Assembly (NCBI GenBank): GCA_035539175.1
Contig: DATLIY010000013.1
Coordinates: 62,001 to 126,000 of the forward strand
Source of the DNA: Acidisarcina sp.
GTDB taxonomy: Bacteria; Acidobacteriota; Terriglobia; Terriglobales; Acidobacteriaceae
Length of the DNA: 64,000 bases
Reading direction: 5' to 3'
In this document: in pieces, positions 47,990 to 56,761 of the stretch
How the letters are laid out: every line of letters starts with the position of its first letter
Position numbering within the stretch: the first letter of the stretch is position 1
Notes under the pieces: model-generated
The model's database searches: none
Told to the model about the DNA's origin: nothing
The model's input: only the letters and a program-made list of their open reading frames with translations
Made by a program: the position numbers and the translations under genes

Positions 47990-48916
47990 ATGCGTAAGAA
48001 AGTAACTATTGTGGGTGCAGGAAATGTTGGGGCGACTGCCGCCCATTGGATTGCCGCGAAGGAACTGGCGGATGTTGTCTTGATCGACGTGGTGGAGGGC
48101 GTGCCGCAGGGCAAGGCGCTCGATCTGCTGCAGGCGATGCCTGTCGAGAAACGCGATTCGAATATCGTGGGAACCAATGATTATGCGGATACGGCCAACT
48201 CTGACGTTGTCGTGATCACGGCAGGGATCCCCCGTAAGCCGGGCATGAGCCGCGATGACCTGTTGATGACCAACTACAAGATCATGGCAGATGTGGTCTC
48301 GAAGGTGATCGCCTATTCGCCCGATTCTATTCTGATCATCGTCTCGAATCCTCTGGACGCCATGGCCCAGACAGCGTTCAAGCTGTCGAAGTTCAACCGT
48401 GAGCGGGTCATCGGCATGGCCGGTGTGCTGGATTCGGCACGCTTCCGCACGTTTATCGCTGAAGAATTGAAGGTTTCGGTGGAAAACGTAACAGCGTTTG
48501 TTCTTGGCGGCCACGGAGACACGATGGTTCCGCTGCCGCGCTACTCGACGGTTGCCGGAATTCCCATCACCGAGCTGATGGATGCAGACACCGTGGCTCG
48601 CCTGGTCCAGCGCACTCGAGACGGCGGAGCGGAAATCGTCAAACACCTGAAGACCGGAAGCGCATACTACGCGCCCTCTGCCTCCGCGGTGGAGATGGTC
48701 GAAGCGATTCTGAAGGACAAGAAGAAGATTCTGCCCTGTGCGGCGTATCTTGAAGGCGAGTACGGCATTCAAGGTCTGTATGTCGGTGTGCCGTGCAAGC
48801 TTGGCGTTCGCGGCCTGGAGCAGATCATCGAAATCAAACTGACAGACGAAGAAGCAGCGGCACTGCAGAAGAGCGCCCACGCCGTGAAGGAACTTTGCGC
48901 CGTGATCGGCGTTTAA
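47990..48916 (+). CDS. mdh: Malate dehydrogenase (LDH-like type)
   Basis: Mdh oxidises malate to oxaloacetate with NAD. The 308-residue protein has the Rossmann start [16 protein letters not shown], the acidic NAD selector [30 protein letters not shown] and the catalytic [10 protein letters not shown]. The substrate-specificity loop reads [14 protein letters not shown], whose paired arginines fit malate rather than lactate. It follows icd on the same strand with an AAAAGGAG ribosome-binding site. Confidence 0.95.
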   Translation: MRKKVTIVGAGNVGATAAHWIAAKELADVVLIDVVEGVPQGKALDLLQAMPVEKRDSNIVGTNDYADTANSDVVVITAGIPRKPGMSRDDLLMTNYKIMADVVSKVIAYSPDSILIIVSNPLDAMAQTAFKLSKFNRERVIGMAGVLDSARFRTFIAEELKVSVENVTAFVLGGHGDTMVPLPRYSTVAGIPITELMDADTVARLVQRTRDGGAEIVKHLKTGSAYYAPSASAVEMVEAILKDKKKILPCAAYLEGEYGIQGLYVGVPCKLGVRGLEQIIEIKLTDEEAAALQKSAHAVKELCAVIGV

Positions 48917-48950
48917 GCATCCTTACCCTCGCGTGGTGAGTTTGTTGGTG

Positions 48951-48974
48951 TGGCCGTTCCTCCCGGAACGGCCA
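48951..48974 (+). terminator. Stem-loop after mdh
   Basis: TGGCCGTTCC pairs perfectly with GGAACGGCCA around TCCC. No T-run follows on either strand. It lies 34 bases after the mdh stop and could serve either mdh or the small minus-strand gene at 49003. Confidence 0.55.
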
Positions 48975-49002
48975 TGCTGTCTGCGCGGAAGGGAAGAGGG
49001 CT

Positions 49003-49197
49003 CTACTGATGCTCGCCGCTGTGTTCGGGATTGGATCCGGGCTCGGGAAAATCTGTATCCTCCCCATCCGGAGGTTTGCCTTCACCTCGGTGAACATTCT
49101 GGCCGGTAAGGGAGTTCTCATTTGGGGTAGCTGGCCGGTCGTATTCTACGGCTCCCTTGCAAGCATCCGCATCGGGCTGTTTCGGCGTATTCGTCAT
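49003..49197 (-). CDS. Possible 64-residue acidic hydrophilic protein
   Basis: The frame encodes a Pro/Asp/Glu/Asn-rich, probably disordered peptide (for example KPPDGEDTDFPEPGSNPEHSGE). It lies between two stem-loops. I see no clear ribosome-binding site and no family match. The biased but non-repetitive composition and lack of a competing frame leave it plausible, not proven. Confidence 0.3.
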   Translation of the reverse strand: MTNTPKQPDADACKGAVEYDRPATPNENSLTGQNVHRGEGKPPDGEDTDFPEPGSNPEHSGEHQ

Positions 49198-49242
49198 GCG
49201 GATGGAGATGATGGAATTGCGTTCCGTGTTGTCTCGTTTCCC

Positions 49243-49270
49243 AAAAGAATAGGGCAGCCGAAGCTGCCCT
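49243..49270 (-). terminator. Rho-independent terminator of the Tol-Pal operon
   Basis: On the minus strand AGGGCAGC-TTCG-GCTGCCCT forms a perfect UUCG-capped hairpin, followed by ATTCTTTTGG. It begins 26 bases after the cpoB stop at 49296, so it closes the tol operon. Confidence 0.88.
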
Positions 49271-49295
49271 GTCTGGCGATTCCTACCCTAGCGCT

Positions 49296-50207
49296 TTATT
49301 GCTCGCGCGCTGCGGAGGGTTTTGGTGAAATGCGCACTCCCATGGCATTCAGCTTGGTTCGAGCCTGCTGGGCCTCCGGAGTCTGCGGGTACCGCTGGAT
49401 CAGGCTGCGCAACTCCCGCGCGCCGGGCTCCCGTTGATTCAACGCAAGCAGAGATTCAGCCTTGCGCAGCTGCGCGGCCGGTGCCTTGGGGCTTCCCGGG
49501 AACTGCTCCAATACCGCATCGTATCCCTTGATCGCTGGCTGATACTTGCCCTGGCGATAGGAAATTTCGGCGATGTAGAACTGCGCGTTTCCCGCCAGGT
49601 CTTCGTGAGGATAGTACTTAATCACGTCGCCAAACTCAGAGGTTGCGAGTTCATACTTGGCCGAGTTGTAATCGCGCAGCCCACTTTGGTAGAGCTGCTG
49701 CAAAGGAGGGGCAGGAGACGTAGCAGGAACCATTCCGCCCGTCGCGTTATCCCCTGCGGGAGGAGCCCCGCCTGGCATGCCTGCTGCTCCGGCGGAGCCT
49801 GGAGTCGAGTTCAGATTCGACATCTGGGCCTGCATATCTTGGAGTTGCTTGTCGATACGGGCAATGCGCGCCTTTAGCTCATCGATCGAATCGTTCACCG
49901 ACTGAACCTGGCCGGAAAGACCGTCCATCTTTTGGCTGACACCATCCGTCTGTGTCTGGAGCTTGTTCTGAAGGGCGGTGACGGTTGCGGACATCTTATT
50001 GACGCTGTCCGCGGTCTGCTCTACCAGATGCTGTAGAACTCCCATGCGCTCATCGTTGGTGGTCTGTAGATGCTGGATTGCATCCTGAAGCTGCTGAACC
50101 TGAGTTTGCAGCTGGATCATTTCCTTGGATACAGCATGCGCGCGTGGCGCTGGCAGGAGAAGGGCAAGAGCGGCAAATGAGACGAGACTGAGACTCTGAA
50201 AGCGCAT
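49296..50207 (-). CDS. cpoB: Tol-Pal cell-division coordinator CpoB/YbgF
   Basis: CpoB coordinates peptidoglycan synthesis with outer-membrane constriction through TolA. The 303-residue protein has a signal peptide (LVSFAALALLLPAPRAHA), a long coiled-coil region of about residues 25-130 (QTQVQQLQDAIQHLQTTN and similar heptads) and a Gly/Pro-rich linker. Three C-terminal TPR-like repeats follow (about 180-290, including LYQSGLRDYNSAKYELATSE and AQFYIAEISYRQGKYQPAI). Start 50207 follows GGTGA and begins the signal peptide. Its place just after pal is the classical tol-operon end. Confidence 0.88.
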   Translation of the reverse strand: MRFQSLSLVSFAALALLLPAPRAHAVSKEMIQLQTQVQQLQDAIQHLQTTNDERMGVLQHLVEQTADSVNKMSATVTALQNKLQTQTDGVSQKMDGLSGQVQSVNDSIDELKARIARIDKQLQDMQAQMSNLNSTPGSAGAAGMPGGAPPAGDNATGGMVPATSPAPPLQQLYQSGLRDYNSAKYELATSEFGDVIKYYPHEDLAGNAQFYIAEISYRQGKYQPAIKGYDAVLEQFPGSPKAPAAQLRKAESLLALNQREPGARELRSLIQRYPQTPEAQQARTKLNAMGVRISPKPSAAREQ

Positions 50208-50278
50208 GTGGGGTTCACCTTGCGTGGATGTGGAGAACGTTGCGGCAGCATCCAAGATGGATGCTGCCGCAGAAGAGA

Positions 50279-51019
50279 CTACTTATCCAGGGCAAACTGG
50301 GCGCGGCGATTCTGCTGCCAGCAGCTCTCGTCGTGCTCGGAGCAGAACTGCTTCTCCTTGCCATAGCTGACGACGCGCAACCGGTCTGGGCTGACGCCGG
50401 CGTTTGCCAGGGCCTGCTTGGCTGCATTGGCGCGATTCTCACCGAGTGCCAGGTTGTATTCGGTCGATCCACGCTCGTCGCAGTATCCGCCAACCACTAC
50501 CTTCACCGTCGGATGCGCCACGAAGAAGCTGGCATCCTTGGAGACGGTCGCCTGCGCGTCGCCGCGCAGATCGTAGCTGTCGTAGTCGTAGAAGACATCC
50601 TGAACATTCTGATGGAAGGTGTTTTCATCGACGACATCGGCGTTGCTTACCACAGGCGCCGGCGTGTTGACCGTAACGCGCGCGGTTGCATCCGCAGATC
50701 CACCCGCGCCACGGGCGATCAGGTGATAGTTGGTAGAAGCCGTCGGATTGACGGTCTGTGTGCCTTCTGCACTGACAGTGCCAAGGCCTTCGATCGAGAC
50801 GTCCGTCGCATTGGTGGTGCGCCATGCGAGAACGACTTTATCTCCCGCAGTGACTGCAGTCGGTGTTGCCGTAATCTCAGCTGTGGGCGCCGGTGTTACT
50901 TCGGCTGGTGGCGGCGGTGGCGGTGGTGCTTCTGCCTTCTTCTTGCCGCAACCTACGGCAAATGCAAGTGAAACAAGAATTACGAACGAAACCAAATACT
51001 TCAGCTCTTTTTCGATCAC
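50279..51019 (-). CDS. pal: Peptidoglycan-associated lipoprotein Pal
   Basis: Pal anchors the outer membrane to peptidoglycan and cycles with TolB. The 246-residue lipoprotein has lipobox LAFAVGC-G, then a poly-proline stretch. Next is an extra beta-sandwich-like region (ITATPTAVTAGDKVVLAW) that E. coli Pal lacks. The OmpA/Pal domain follows: VFYDYDSYDLRGDAQ, GYCDERGSTEYNLALGENRA and the C-terminal CWQQNRRAQFALDK. The start is GTG 51019 after a strong AGGAGGAG site embedded in a hairpin (see 51022-51037). It sits between tolB and cpoB. Confidence 0.93.
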   Translation of the reverse strand: MIEKELKYLVSFVILVSLAFAVGCGKKKAEAPPPPPPPAEVTPAPTAEITATPTAVTAGDKVVLAWRTTNATDVSIEGLGTVSAEGTQTVNPTASTNYHLIARGAGGSADATARVTVNTPAPVVSNADVVDENTFHQNVQDVFYDYDSYDLRGDAQATVSKDASFFVAHPTVKVVVGGYCDERGSTEYNLALGENRANAAKQALANAGVSPDRLRVVSYGKEKQFCSEHDESCWQQNRRAQFALDK

Positions 51020-51021
51020 GG

Positions 51022-51037
51022 TCTCCTCCTGAGGAGA
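51022..51037 (-). promoter_or_regulatory. Ribosome-binding site of pal inside a palindrome
   Basis: The pal ribosome-binding site is part of a near-perfect palindrome, TCTCCT-CAGG-AGGAGA on the minus strand. Half of the Shine-Dalgarno sequence could pair with its upstream arm, so translation of pal relative to tolB may be limited. Confidence 0.4.
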
Positions 51038-51143
51038 GAATTAAAGAGGATTTAAACCACCAAGCATTGCGTCACGCAAGAAATGCTCACCTGTCACGCG
51101 TAAATTAGTTTACTTCCAATAACACGGAGTAACAAACTGACTT

Positions 51144-52508
51144 CTATTTCCAACTCCAGTTTGGCATTGAATTATTCCCACTATGAGTCAGAGGATGTTG
51201 CTCTGTTCCGTCGGCAAGCATCGTCCATATTTCAGACTGACCGCCTTCTCTGCGTTCGAAGACGATATGCCGGCCATCGGGAGACCAACTGGGGAAATCA
51301 TTGCGGCCAGCGTCATGTGTCAGCTGCAGCCAACGCTTGCTGGCAATATCCATGACGTAGATATCCTGTCCTCCGGGTGCGCCCGGTCCATACTTGCGAT
51401 CCCATGCGAAGGTGAGGAATTGGCCGTTGGGAGACCAGGATGGTGAGGTGGCATAGCCTCCATCAGTCATGCGCTGCACGTCGCCGCCATCGGAGTCCAT
51501 GATGTAAATCTGTGGCAGACCAGTGCGGCCGCTGCACCACGCGAGCTGCGACCCGGTCTTCGGGTTCCATGCCGGCGATACGTCCGGCCCTTGAAAGTTT
51601 GTCAGCCGCCGTGCATTCGTGCCCGAGGCATCCGAAACCCATATCTCAGGGTCGCCGGAGCGGCTGGAGGAAAATGCCAGCTTGGTGCCGTCGCCAGACC
51701 ATGCAGGAGACAGGCTGGTATTTCCTGCGGAGGGGAAGGCGATCAACCGGTTCAACTCGAGCGAAAATATACGAATCGTCCAGCCAGCTCTGTTGAGCGA
51801 GGAGAACGCGATGCGCGAATTGTCCGGCGAAATGCGAGGCGAGATGGAGACCTGCCCGAGATGCGTGACCGGATGCTGTCCCTGTCCGTCATAGTCCATC
51901 GCCCAGATCTCTTTGGTGCCGGAGCGCGACGAGACGAAGTAGATCTTTGTCTCCGCAATTCCATTCAGGCCGCCACCAAGGCGCAGGATGATCTCATCCG
52001 CAAAGCGGTGCGCAATCAGGCGCGCATTATCCTGCGTTGCAACTTCGTTGTATTGCTTGCCGAGCACCTGTGGCGACTGCTCATTCTTTACATCGAAGAG
52101 CCATCCATAAACCACGATCCTGCCGCTATGTACGGAGAGCGCGCCAAAGGTCACCATGGCTGCATTCGCGGGAGCATCGGACCACTGCTTCAGGCTGATC
52201 TCCTGGGGAGAACCAGGAGTCACCGTTGGAGCCAGGCTCTTCGAAACCATATCGAAGATGCCGGCGTTGCTCAGATCGTTAAAGAGTGTTGTATCGAATG
52301 TGTTCTTCAGCGGCGGGGTCTGGGGATCGGTGGAGGCTGGCTTGAAGTCTGCTACTGCCAGGCGGATACGTTCGACGCCCAGGTTGGTCCCGGTCTTCAC
52401 CCAGTCCTGCGCATTCGCGCGCACTGGATTTGCGAGCACAGAAAAACTCAGCAGCAGAAGGAATGCGCAAGCTAGATGTTGAATCTTTTCGCGGGTCGTC
52501 ATTTTCAT
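51144..52508 (-). CDS. tolB: Tol-Pal translocation protein TolB
   Basis: TolB is the periplasmic beta-propeller that links Pal with TolA. The 454-residue protein has a signal peptide (LACAFLLLLSFSVLANPVRA), then an N-terminal alpha/beta domain (RIRLAVADFKP and TLFNDLSNAGIFDMV). A six-bladed propeller of PD40-type repeats occupies about residues 200-450, seen as ISPRISPDNSRIAFSS, LSPAWSGDGTKLAFSS, SPSWSPNGQFLTFAW and FPSWSPDGRHIVFE. It lies between the tolA-like gene and pal. Length (about 430-455) is normal. Confidence 0.93.
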   Translation of the reverse strand: MKMTTREKIQHLACAFLLLLSFSVLANPVRANAQDWVKTGTNLGVERIRLAVADFKPASTDPQTPPLKNTFDTTLFNDLSNAGIFDMVSKSLAPTVTPGSPQEISLKQWSDAPANAAMVTFGALSVHSGRIVVYGWLFDVKNEQSPQVLGKQYNEVATQDNARLIAHRFADEIILRLGGGLNGIAETKIYFVSSRSGTKEIWAMDYDGQGQHPVTHLGQVSISPRISPDNSRIAFSSLNRAGWTIRIFSLELNRLIAFPSAGNTSLSPAWSGDGTKLAFSSSRSGDPEIWVSDASGTNARRLTNFQGPDVSPAWNPKTGSQLAWCSGRTGLPQIYIMDSDGGDVQRMTDGGYATSPSWSPNGQFLTFAWDRKYGPGAPGGQDIYVMDIASKRWLQLTHDAGRNDFPSWSPDGRHIVFERREGGQSEIWTMLADGTEQHPLTHSGNNSMPNWSWK

Positions 52509-52540
52509 GAGCGGGGACTCGATGTCGAAACCTCTCCGTG

Positions 52541-53413
52541 TTAGTGATTCGGGTGCATGTAAGTAAAAGTGTACGCCACGGTCAGGCTGCTCCCGTTGTA
52601 TCCCGGGGGCAGGGGACCGAAGGTATCAACACGCTGCACAGCGCGCAGCGCCGAAGAATCCAGTGTTGCTGATCCACTCGATGTCGCGATGCGAACATTG
52701 CTCGGGCTGCCATCCCGCGACAAGGTAAACGTGACGATAGCCTCCCGCCCCTCGGCTGTATGCGGATCTACTTCAGGCGTATACCAGGAATCGCGGACCT
52801 TGCGCTGAATGATGGCTACATACCAGCCAAATCGCGAACCGAAATCTCCCGCGGCGGAGACGGGATTGCCGCCGGCGCCGCTGCTGCCTGCCGTGGAGCG
52901 GGCCATATGCGACGGCGTGCCCTCGCCATACTGTGCGCGGTTCTCCTGCTTTGGCGGCGGCTGTTTTCCAGGAGGCACAGGCTTTGGCGGCGTCTTTGCC
53001 TTCTCTGTGCTCTTGCTCTTTTCAGGAGCGGGCTTCGCCTTCTCCTGCTTGGTGGCGATGGGAATTGCTTTTTCTTCGACCTTCTCTTCTGCCTTTGGTT
53101 GCGGAGGCGCAGGAGAGGGACTCGGCGTCTCGGTCGCGAGAACATTTTCGGAAGGTGGATGATCCTGCGGCAGTGGAAGCGAGGGCGCGGAGCTGACCAG
53201 CGTGGCGGAGATGGCGCCGCCGGCGTTGGCGTCTCCCCACGTGTTGTGGTGGAAGAGTCCTTCCAGCAGCCCAATGCCGAGAAATGCCGCGGCAATCATC
53301 AGGTGCAGAAAGGCAGAGCGGAGCAGAGGAACGCCGTAGGCTTCCTTTCTATCCAGCGCATCTTCTCGTTCGGCTATTTCTGCCATCCGGCTACTTCGCG
53401 GCTCCGTTTTCAA
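52541..53413 (-). CDS. TolA/TonB-like energy-transducing protein
   Basis: The 290-residue protein has one N-terminal transmembrane segment (FLHLMIAAAFLGIGLLEGLF, residues about 31-50), a long Pro/Lys/Ala-rich periplasmic spacer, and a C-terminal TonB/TolA-type domain. In that domain RFGWYVAIIQRKVRDSWYTP, FTLSRDGSPSNVRI, SALRAVQRVDTFGPLP and VAYTFTYMHPNH are diagnostic. Its place between tolR and tolB fits the role of TolA, carrying force from TolQR to TolB/Pal. The spacer uses Lys-Pro repeats rather than the long helix of enteric TolA. It overlaps tolR by 23 bases. Confidence 0.87.
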   Translation of the reverse strand: MKTEPRSSRMAEIAEREDALDRKEAYGVPLLRSAFLHLMIAAAFLGIGLLEGLFHHNTWGDANAGGAISATLVSSAPSLPLPQDHPPSENVLATETPSPSPAPPQPKAEEKVEEKAIPIATKQEKAKPAPEKSKSTEKAKTPPKPVPPGKQPPPKQENRAQYGEGTPSHMARSTAGSSGAGGNPVSAAGDFGSRFGWYVAIIQRKVRDSWYTPEVDPHTAEGREAIVTFTLSRDGSPSNVRIATSSGSATLDSSALRAVQRVDTFGPLPPGYNGSSLTVAYTFTYMHPNH

Positions 53414-53816
53414 TCGGCTGGGTGACGATGCTGATGTTGGTAATGCCTGCCTGCTTTACCGCATCCATCACTGAGGCGAAGGCCCCGAAGGGGACGCGTT
53501 GGTCCGCGCGCAGGTAGATGATCTGCTTGCTGGGGTCACCCCGGGAGACGCGCAACCGCTGCGGGAGTTCGTTGACGTTGATGGGTTGATCCCCGAGAAA
53601 CACGCGCTGATCCCGGTCGATCGTGAGCACTTGCCGCTGCTCCGTGATCTCCTTCACCGTTTTGGTCTTCGGCACGGCGACATCGATGCCGGATTGCAGC
53701 ACCGGTGCCGTGATCATGAAGATGATCAGCAGAACAAGCACAACGTCGACCAGCGGAGTAATGTTGATATCCGCCAGCGAGGTCTGTGTCCGGCCGTTGT
53801 TACTTGTGAAGGCCAC
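53391..53816 (-). CDS. tolR: TolR/ExbD-type proton-channel protein
   Basis: The 141-residue protein has one transmembrane helix with the essential aspartate in NITPLVDVVLVLLIIFMITAPV, followed by a periplasmic domain with QRVFLGDQPINVNELPQRL. With TolQ it forms the proton channel that energises TolA. It overlaps both neighbours (17 bases with tolQ, 23 with the TolA-like gene), a tight translational arrangement. The tol context makes TolR more likely than ExbD. Confidence 0.92.
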   Translation of the reverse strand: MAFTSNNGRTQTSLADINITPLVDVVLVLLIIFMITAPVLQSGIDVAVPKTKTVKEITEQRQVLTIDRDQRVFLGDQPINVNELPQRLRVSRGDPSKQIIYLRADQRVPFGAFASVMDAVKQAGITNISIVTQPIENGAAK

Positions 53817-54579
53817 GCACGGCCTCCCTCTCGATCGGGTCGGTGCCTGCGCGCAGGCTGATCTCTTCCATGCTGTTCAGCAACTCGCGGGAGAAATCGT
53901 CAAGACGTGCACCGAATTCGCGCAAACTCGATCCGAACGTGTTGTATGCGATCACCGCGGGAACAGCCACCAGCAATCCTGCGGCGGTGGTGATGAGTGC
54001 CTCGGAGATGCCGGGAGCCACCGCACGCAGCGTTGCGGCACCCGCAGTCCCCAACCCGTGAAAGGCGTCGACGATACCCATGATGGTGCCGAAAAGCCCG
54101 ACGAAGGGCGAGACCGCTCCGATGGTGGCAAGCGAGGGCAGGCGCGACTCCATCACCGTAAGAGCTTCACTGGAGGCAGTCTGCGCTGCGCGTTCGAGGG
54201 CGGTAATATTACGCGGCGGCCCTGAGCCTCCGGTCTGGCGGCGGTACGTCTCGTAGACTTCATCGAAGACATTCACCAGCGGGCTGGGCTTGAACTCTTC
54301 GCTGAGCGCTGCGATCTCTTGCAGACGGCTGGCTTTGCGGAAGGCGCGAAGAAAGCGCCGGCTCTGTCTGCGGGCCCGCTTAAAACCAGTCCACTTGCTG
54401 AAGATGATAGCCCACGAGTAGATGCTGGCCAGCAACAGGACGATGAGGACAGAGAAGGCGACCGGTCCGCTTTGCTGGACCATCTCGATGATGGCGCTGC
54501 TGTTTCGAGGCGCGTCCGGAATCGCGGCGTCGCCCTGCTGCAAATAGACGAGGAGGAGTGCTACGGGGATATGTGTCAT
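53800..54579 (-). CDS. tolQ: TolQ/MotA-family proton-channel protein
   Basis: The 259-residue protein has three transmembrane segments, the first being SVLIVLLLASIYSWAIIFS. The MotA/TolQ/ExbB domain shows LATIGAVSPFVGLFGTIMGIVDAF and ISEALITTAAGLLVAVPAVIAYN, with the conserved Thr/Gly positions of the channel. It starts the operon tolQ-tolR-tolA-like-tolB-pal-cpoB. I choose ATG 54579, where MTHIPVALLL begins, over the ATG at 54621. recN is divergent 210 bases away. Confidence 0.93.
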   Translation of the reverse strand: MTHIPVALLLVYLQQGDAAIPDAPRNSSAIIEMVQQSGPVAFSVLIVLLLASIYSWAIIFSKWTGFKRARRQSRRFLRAFRKASRLQEIAALSEEFKPSPLVNVFDEVYETYRRQTGGSGPPRNITALERAAQTASSEALTVMESRLPSLATIGAVSPFVGLFGTIMGIVDAFHGLGTAGAATLRAVAPGISEALITTAAGLLVAVPAVIAYNTFGSSLREFGARLDDFSRELLNSMEEISLRAGTDPIEREAVRGLHK

Positions 54580-54789
54580 TGCCTCGCATTCAACGTTAGC
54601 AGAGGAATGAGCTAGAACCAAGGCGAGGGACGAAGATTAAAGCGGATATCCGAAAGACGCTCCACATGTCGTTGCAAATGGGAGGCATCGCACGTGCTAT
54701 GCTTCGCTCGGATTCTCGATTGCGGAATCAGCGGAAATATCTGTTTTTACAATACGCTATCGAAGAGTAACTGATGCTGAGGCGCGACG

Positions 54790-56478
54790 ATGCTGCTCGA
54801 ATTGCGGGCTGAAAATTACGCTGTCATTGACCATGCGATTGCGGTCTTCGGGCCGGGGCTAAACCTATTGACCGGCGAAACCGGCGCCGGCAAGTCGATT
54901 CTTGTGGATGCCCTGGCGCTGCTGATGGGCGAAAAAGCCTCGTCCGACGTTGTGCGTCACGGCGCGGACAAGGCTGTGGTTGCCTGCGTCTTCGAGAGCA
55001 CGCCGGGTGCGGAGCAGATCCTTGAAGAGAACGGAATCGATCCCGATGGCAGTGAAATCATCCTGCGGCGGGAAATTCAGGGGAATGGCAAGGGCCGCGT
55101 CTATGTGAACAACCAGCCGGCAACGGTGTCGGTCTTGCGGCATCTGGCGCCGGAACTTGCGCTGGTGCATGCCCAGAGCCAGACGCTGGGAGCCTTTGAC
55201 CAGGCACAGCAGCGTGGCCTGCTGGATCGCTATGCCGGCTGCCAGCTCGAGCCTGTCGCCGCTGCCTACACGGCGTGGCGCGAGGTGCAGAACCGGCTGC
55301 AGGCGATGGAGCGCGACGAGCAGGATCGCCTGCGCATGGTGGATCTGTGGAGCTTTCAGCAGAAAGAGATCGACAGCGCGCGGCCAGTTCCGGGAGAGGA
55401 TGAAGCCCTGGAAACCGAGCGCCGGGTATTGGCGAATGCGGAGAAGCTCTATACCGCCGCGATGGGAACTTACGATGCGCTCTACGAAGGCAGCGCGAGC
55501 GCGGAGGCCGCCCTGGGTGCTGCGCTGAAGCATCTGGAAGAGGTAGCTCGCTACGACGGCAGGTTTGCGGATGCAACGCAGCAGCTTCTCTCCGCCCGCG
55601 CCGTGGTTGGCGATGTGGGCGAGACGATGCGTGCCTATGCCGAAGATATTCAGGCATCTCCAGAGCGCCTGGGCGAAATTGAAGATCGCCTGGAGGTTCT
55701 GGACCGTTTGAAGCGCAAGTATGGACCGAAGCTGGAGCAGGTCATCGCGCACGGAGAAGAGGCGGCGAGAAAGCTGGAAGAGATCGAGAACCGGGACGAG
55801 ATCCTGAAGCATCTGCGAGTCGAACTGGCCCAGGCGGCAGAGGCCTATCGCGCTGCCGCGACGGCACTTACCAAAATGCGCAGCAGTGCGGCCAAAAAGC
55901 TGGAGAAGCTCGCGGAAGCCCAAATCAACAGTCTTGCTATGAAGGTCCTGTTCAGCATTCGAGTCATCGACTCTCCGCAGGAGAGCGCATGGACGGCGCA
56001 CGGATGGGACCAGGTGGAGTGCCGCATTGCCACCAACGCAGGAGAGCCGCTGAAGCCTCTCGACGAGATCGCGTCCGGCGGCGAAATGTCTCGTGTCCTT
56101 CTGGCGCTTAAGGTCTCCGTGGAGGAGGGGGCGAGCCAGGCTCGCGGCGGCCGCAGGACAGCCATCCCGCGGACGCTGGTGTTTGATGAGATTGACATCG
56201 GGATCGGCGGACGCGCGGCCGAGGCGGTGGGGCAGAAGCTGAAATCGCTCTCGCGTACGCAGCAGGTGCTGTGCGTTACTCATCTGCCGCAGATTGCAGC
56301 TTTTGCCGATCAGCACTTCTTAATTGAGAAACGCGAACAGCAGGGGCGGACCAAAACGGCGATCCGCCTGCTCGACGAGGCATCCCGCACAGAAGAGGTG
56401 GCACGCATGCTGAGTGGCGCCAGGTTAACGGAAACCTCCATGCGCCACGCGGAGCAGATGTTGAAGACGAGCCGCTAG
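54790..56478 (+). CDS. recN: DNA repair protein RecN
   Basis: RecN is an SMC-like ATPase that acts at double-strand breaks. The 562-residue protein has Walker A LTGETGAGKSILVDAL (residues 27-42), a central coiled-coil arm (about 150-370), the ABC signature EIASGGEMSRVLLAL and Walker B TLVFDEIDIGIGG. The D-loop/H-loop VLCVTHLPQIA follows. Length matches the family (550-570). I see no recognisable LexA box upstream, and the acidobacterial SOS operator is not one I can read with confidence. It is divergent from the tol operon. Confidence 0.95.
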   Translation: MLLELRAENYAVIDHAIAVFGPGLNLLTGETGAGKSILVDALALLMGEKASSDVVRHGADKAVVACVFESTPGAEQILEENGIDPDGSEIILRREIQGNGKGRVYVNNQPATVSVLRHLAPELALVHAQSQTLGAFDQAQQRGLLDRYAGCQLEPVAAAYTAWREVQNRLQAMERDEQDRLRMVDLWSFQQKEIDSARPVPGEDEALETERRVLANAEKLYTAAMGTYDALYEGSASAEAALGAALKHLEEVARYDGRFADATQQLLSARAVVGDVGETMRAYAEDIQASPERLGEIEDRLEVLDRLKRKYGPKLEQVIAHGEEAARKLEEIENRDEILKHLRVELAQAAEAYRAAATALTKMRSSAAKKLEKLAEAQINSLAMKVLFSIRVIDSPQESAWTAHGWDQVECRIATNAGEPLKPLDEIASGGEMSRVLLALKVSVEEGASQARGGRRTAIPRTLVFDEIDIGIGGRAAEAVGQKLKSLSRTQQVLCVTHLPQIAAFADQHFLIEKREQQGRTKTAIRLLDEASRTEEVARMLSGARLTETSMRHAEQMLKTSR

Positions 56479-56572
56479 AATCAGTTCCGGGCTGGGCCGG
56501 GTTGCGTGGCAGGGCTTTGAAATCAAGGCATTGGAATCAATAGGTTAGCCCCAGCCTGCTAGGTTCGGAAGC

Positions 56573-56599
56573 AGATCCTTCGCTGCGCTCAGGATGACA
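56573..56599. repeat. Interspersed palindromic GC-rich repeat (REP/MITE-like)
   Basis: CTTCGCTGCGCTCAGGATG with its flanks forms ATCCT...AGGAT arms around a GC-rich loop. Read backwards it gives the peptide string CHPERSEGS, familiar from spurious database proteins in many phyla. This is the only copy I found in the window. It lies between recN and ispH. Confidence 0.6.
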
Positions 56600-56691
56600 A
56601 GCCGTTGGCCTCAGCGTGGCCGGGGTTCGAAACGCCGGCCGGAAACCGGGCGGATGCCTGCTGCGATATTCCGTTCTGACGGGGTCCAGCT

Positions 56692-56700
56692 TGATATACT
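56692..56700 (+). promoter_or_regulatory. Extended -10 promoter candidate of the ispH/hopanoid operon
   Basis: TGATATACT fits TGnTATAAT with one mismatch. No good -35 is present at the usual spacing. Transcription would start near 56707, 55 bases before the chosen ispH start. Confidence 0.45.
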
Positions 56701-56761
56701 GGGGACTGTGACAGCCAACACTTTTGAACCTAATCCTGCCGGTAATCAAGAGGATTCCCCC

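Noticed and set aside
56541-56580. Small SRP RNA-like string GGTTCGGAAGCAG
   Set aside because: Only a short resemblance to the SRP Alu/S-domain tetraloop region; no helix 8 pairing or complete hairpin.
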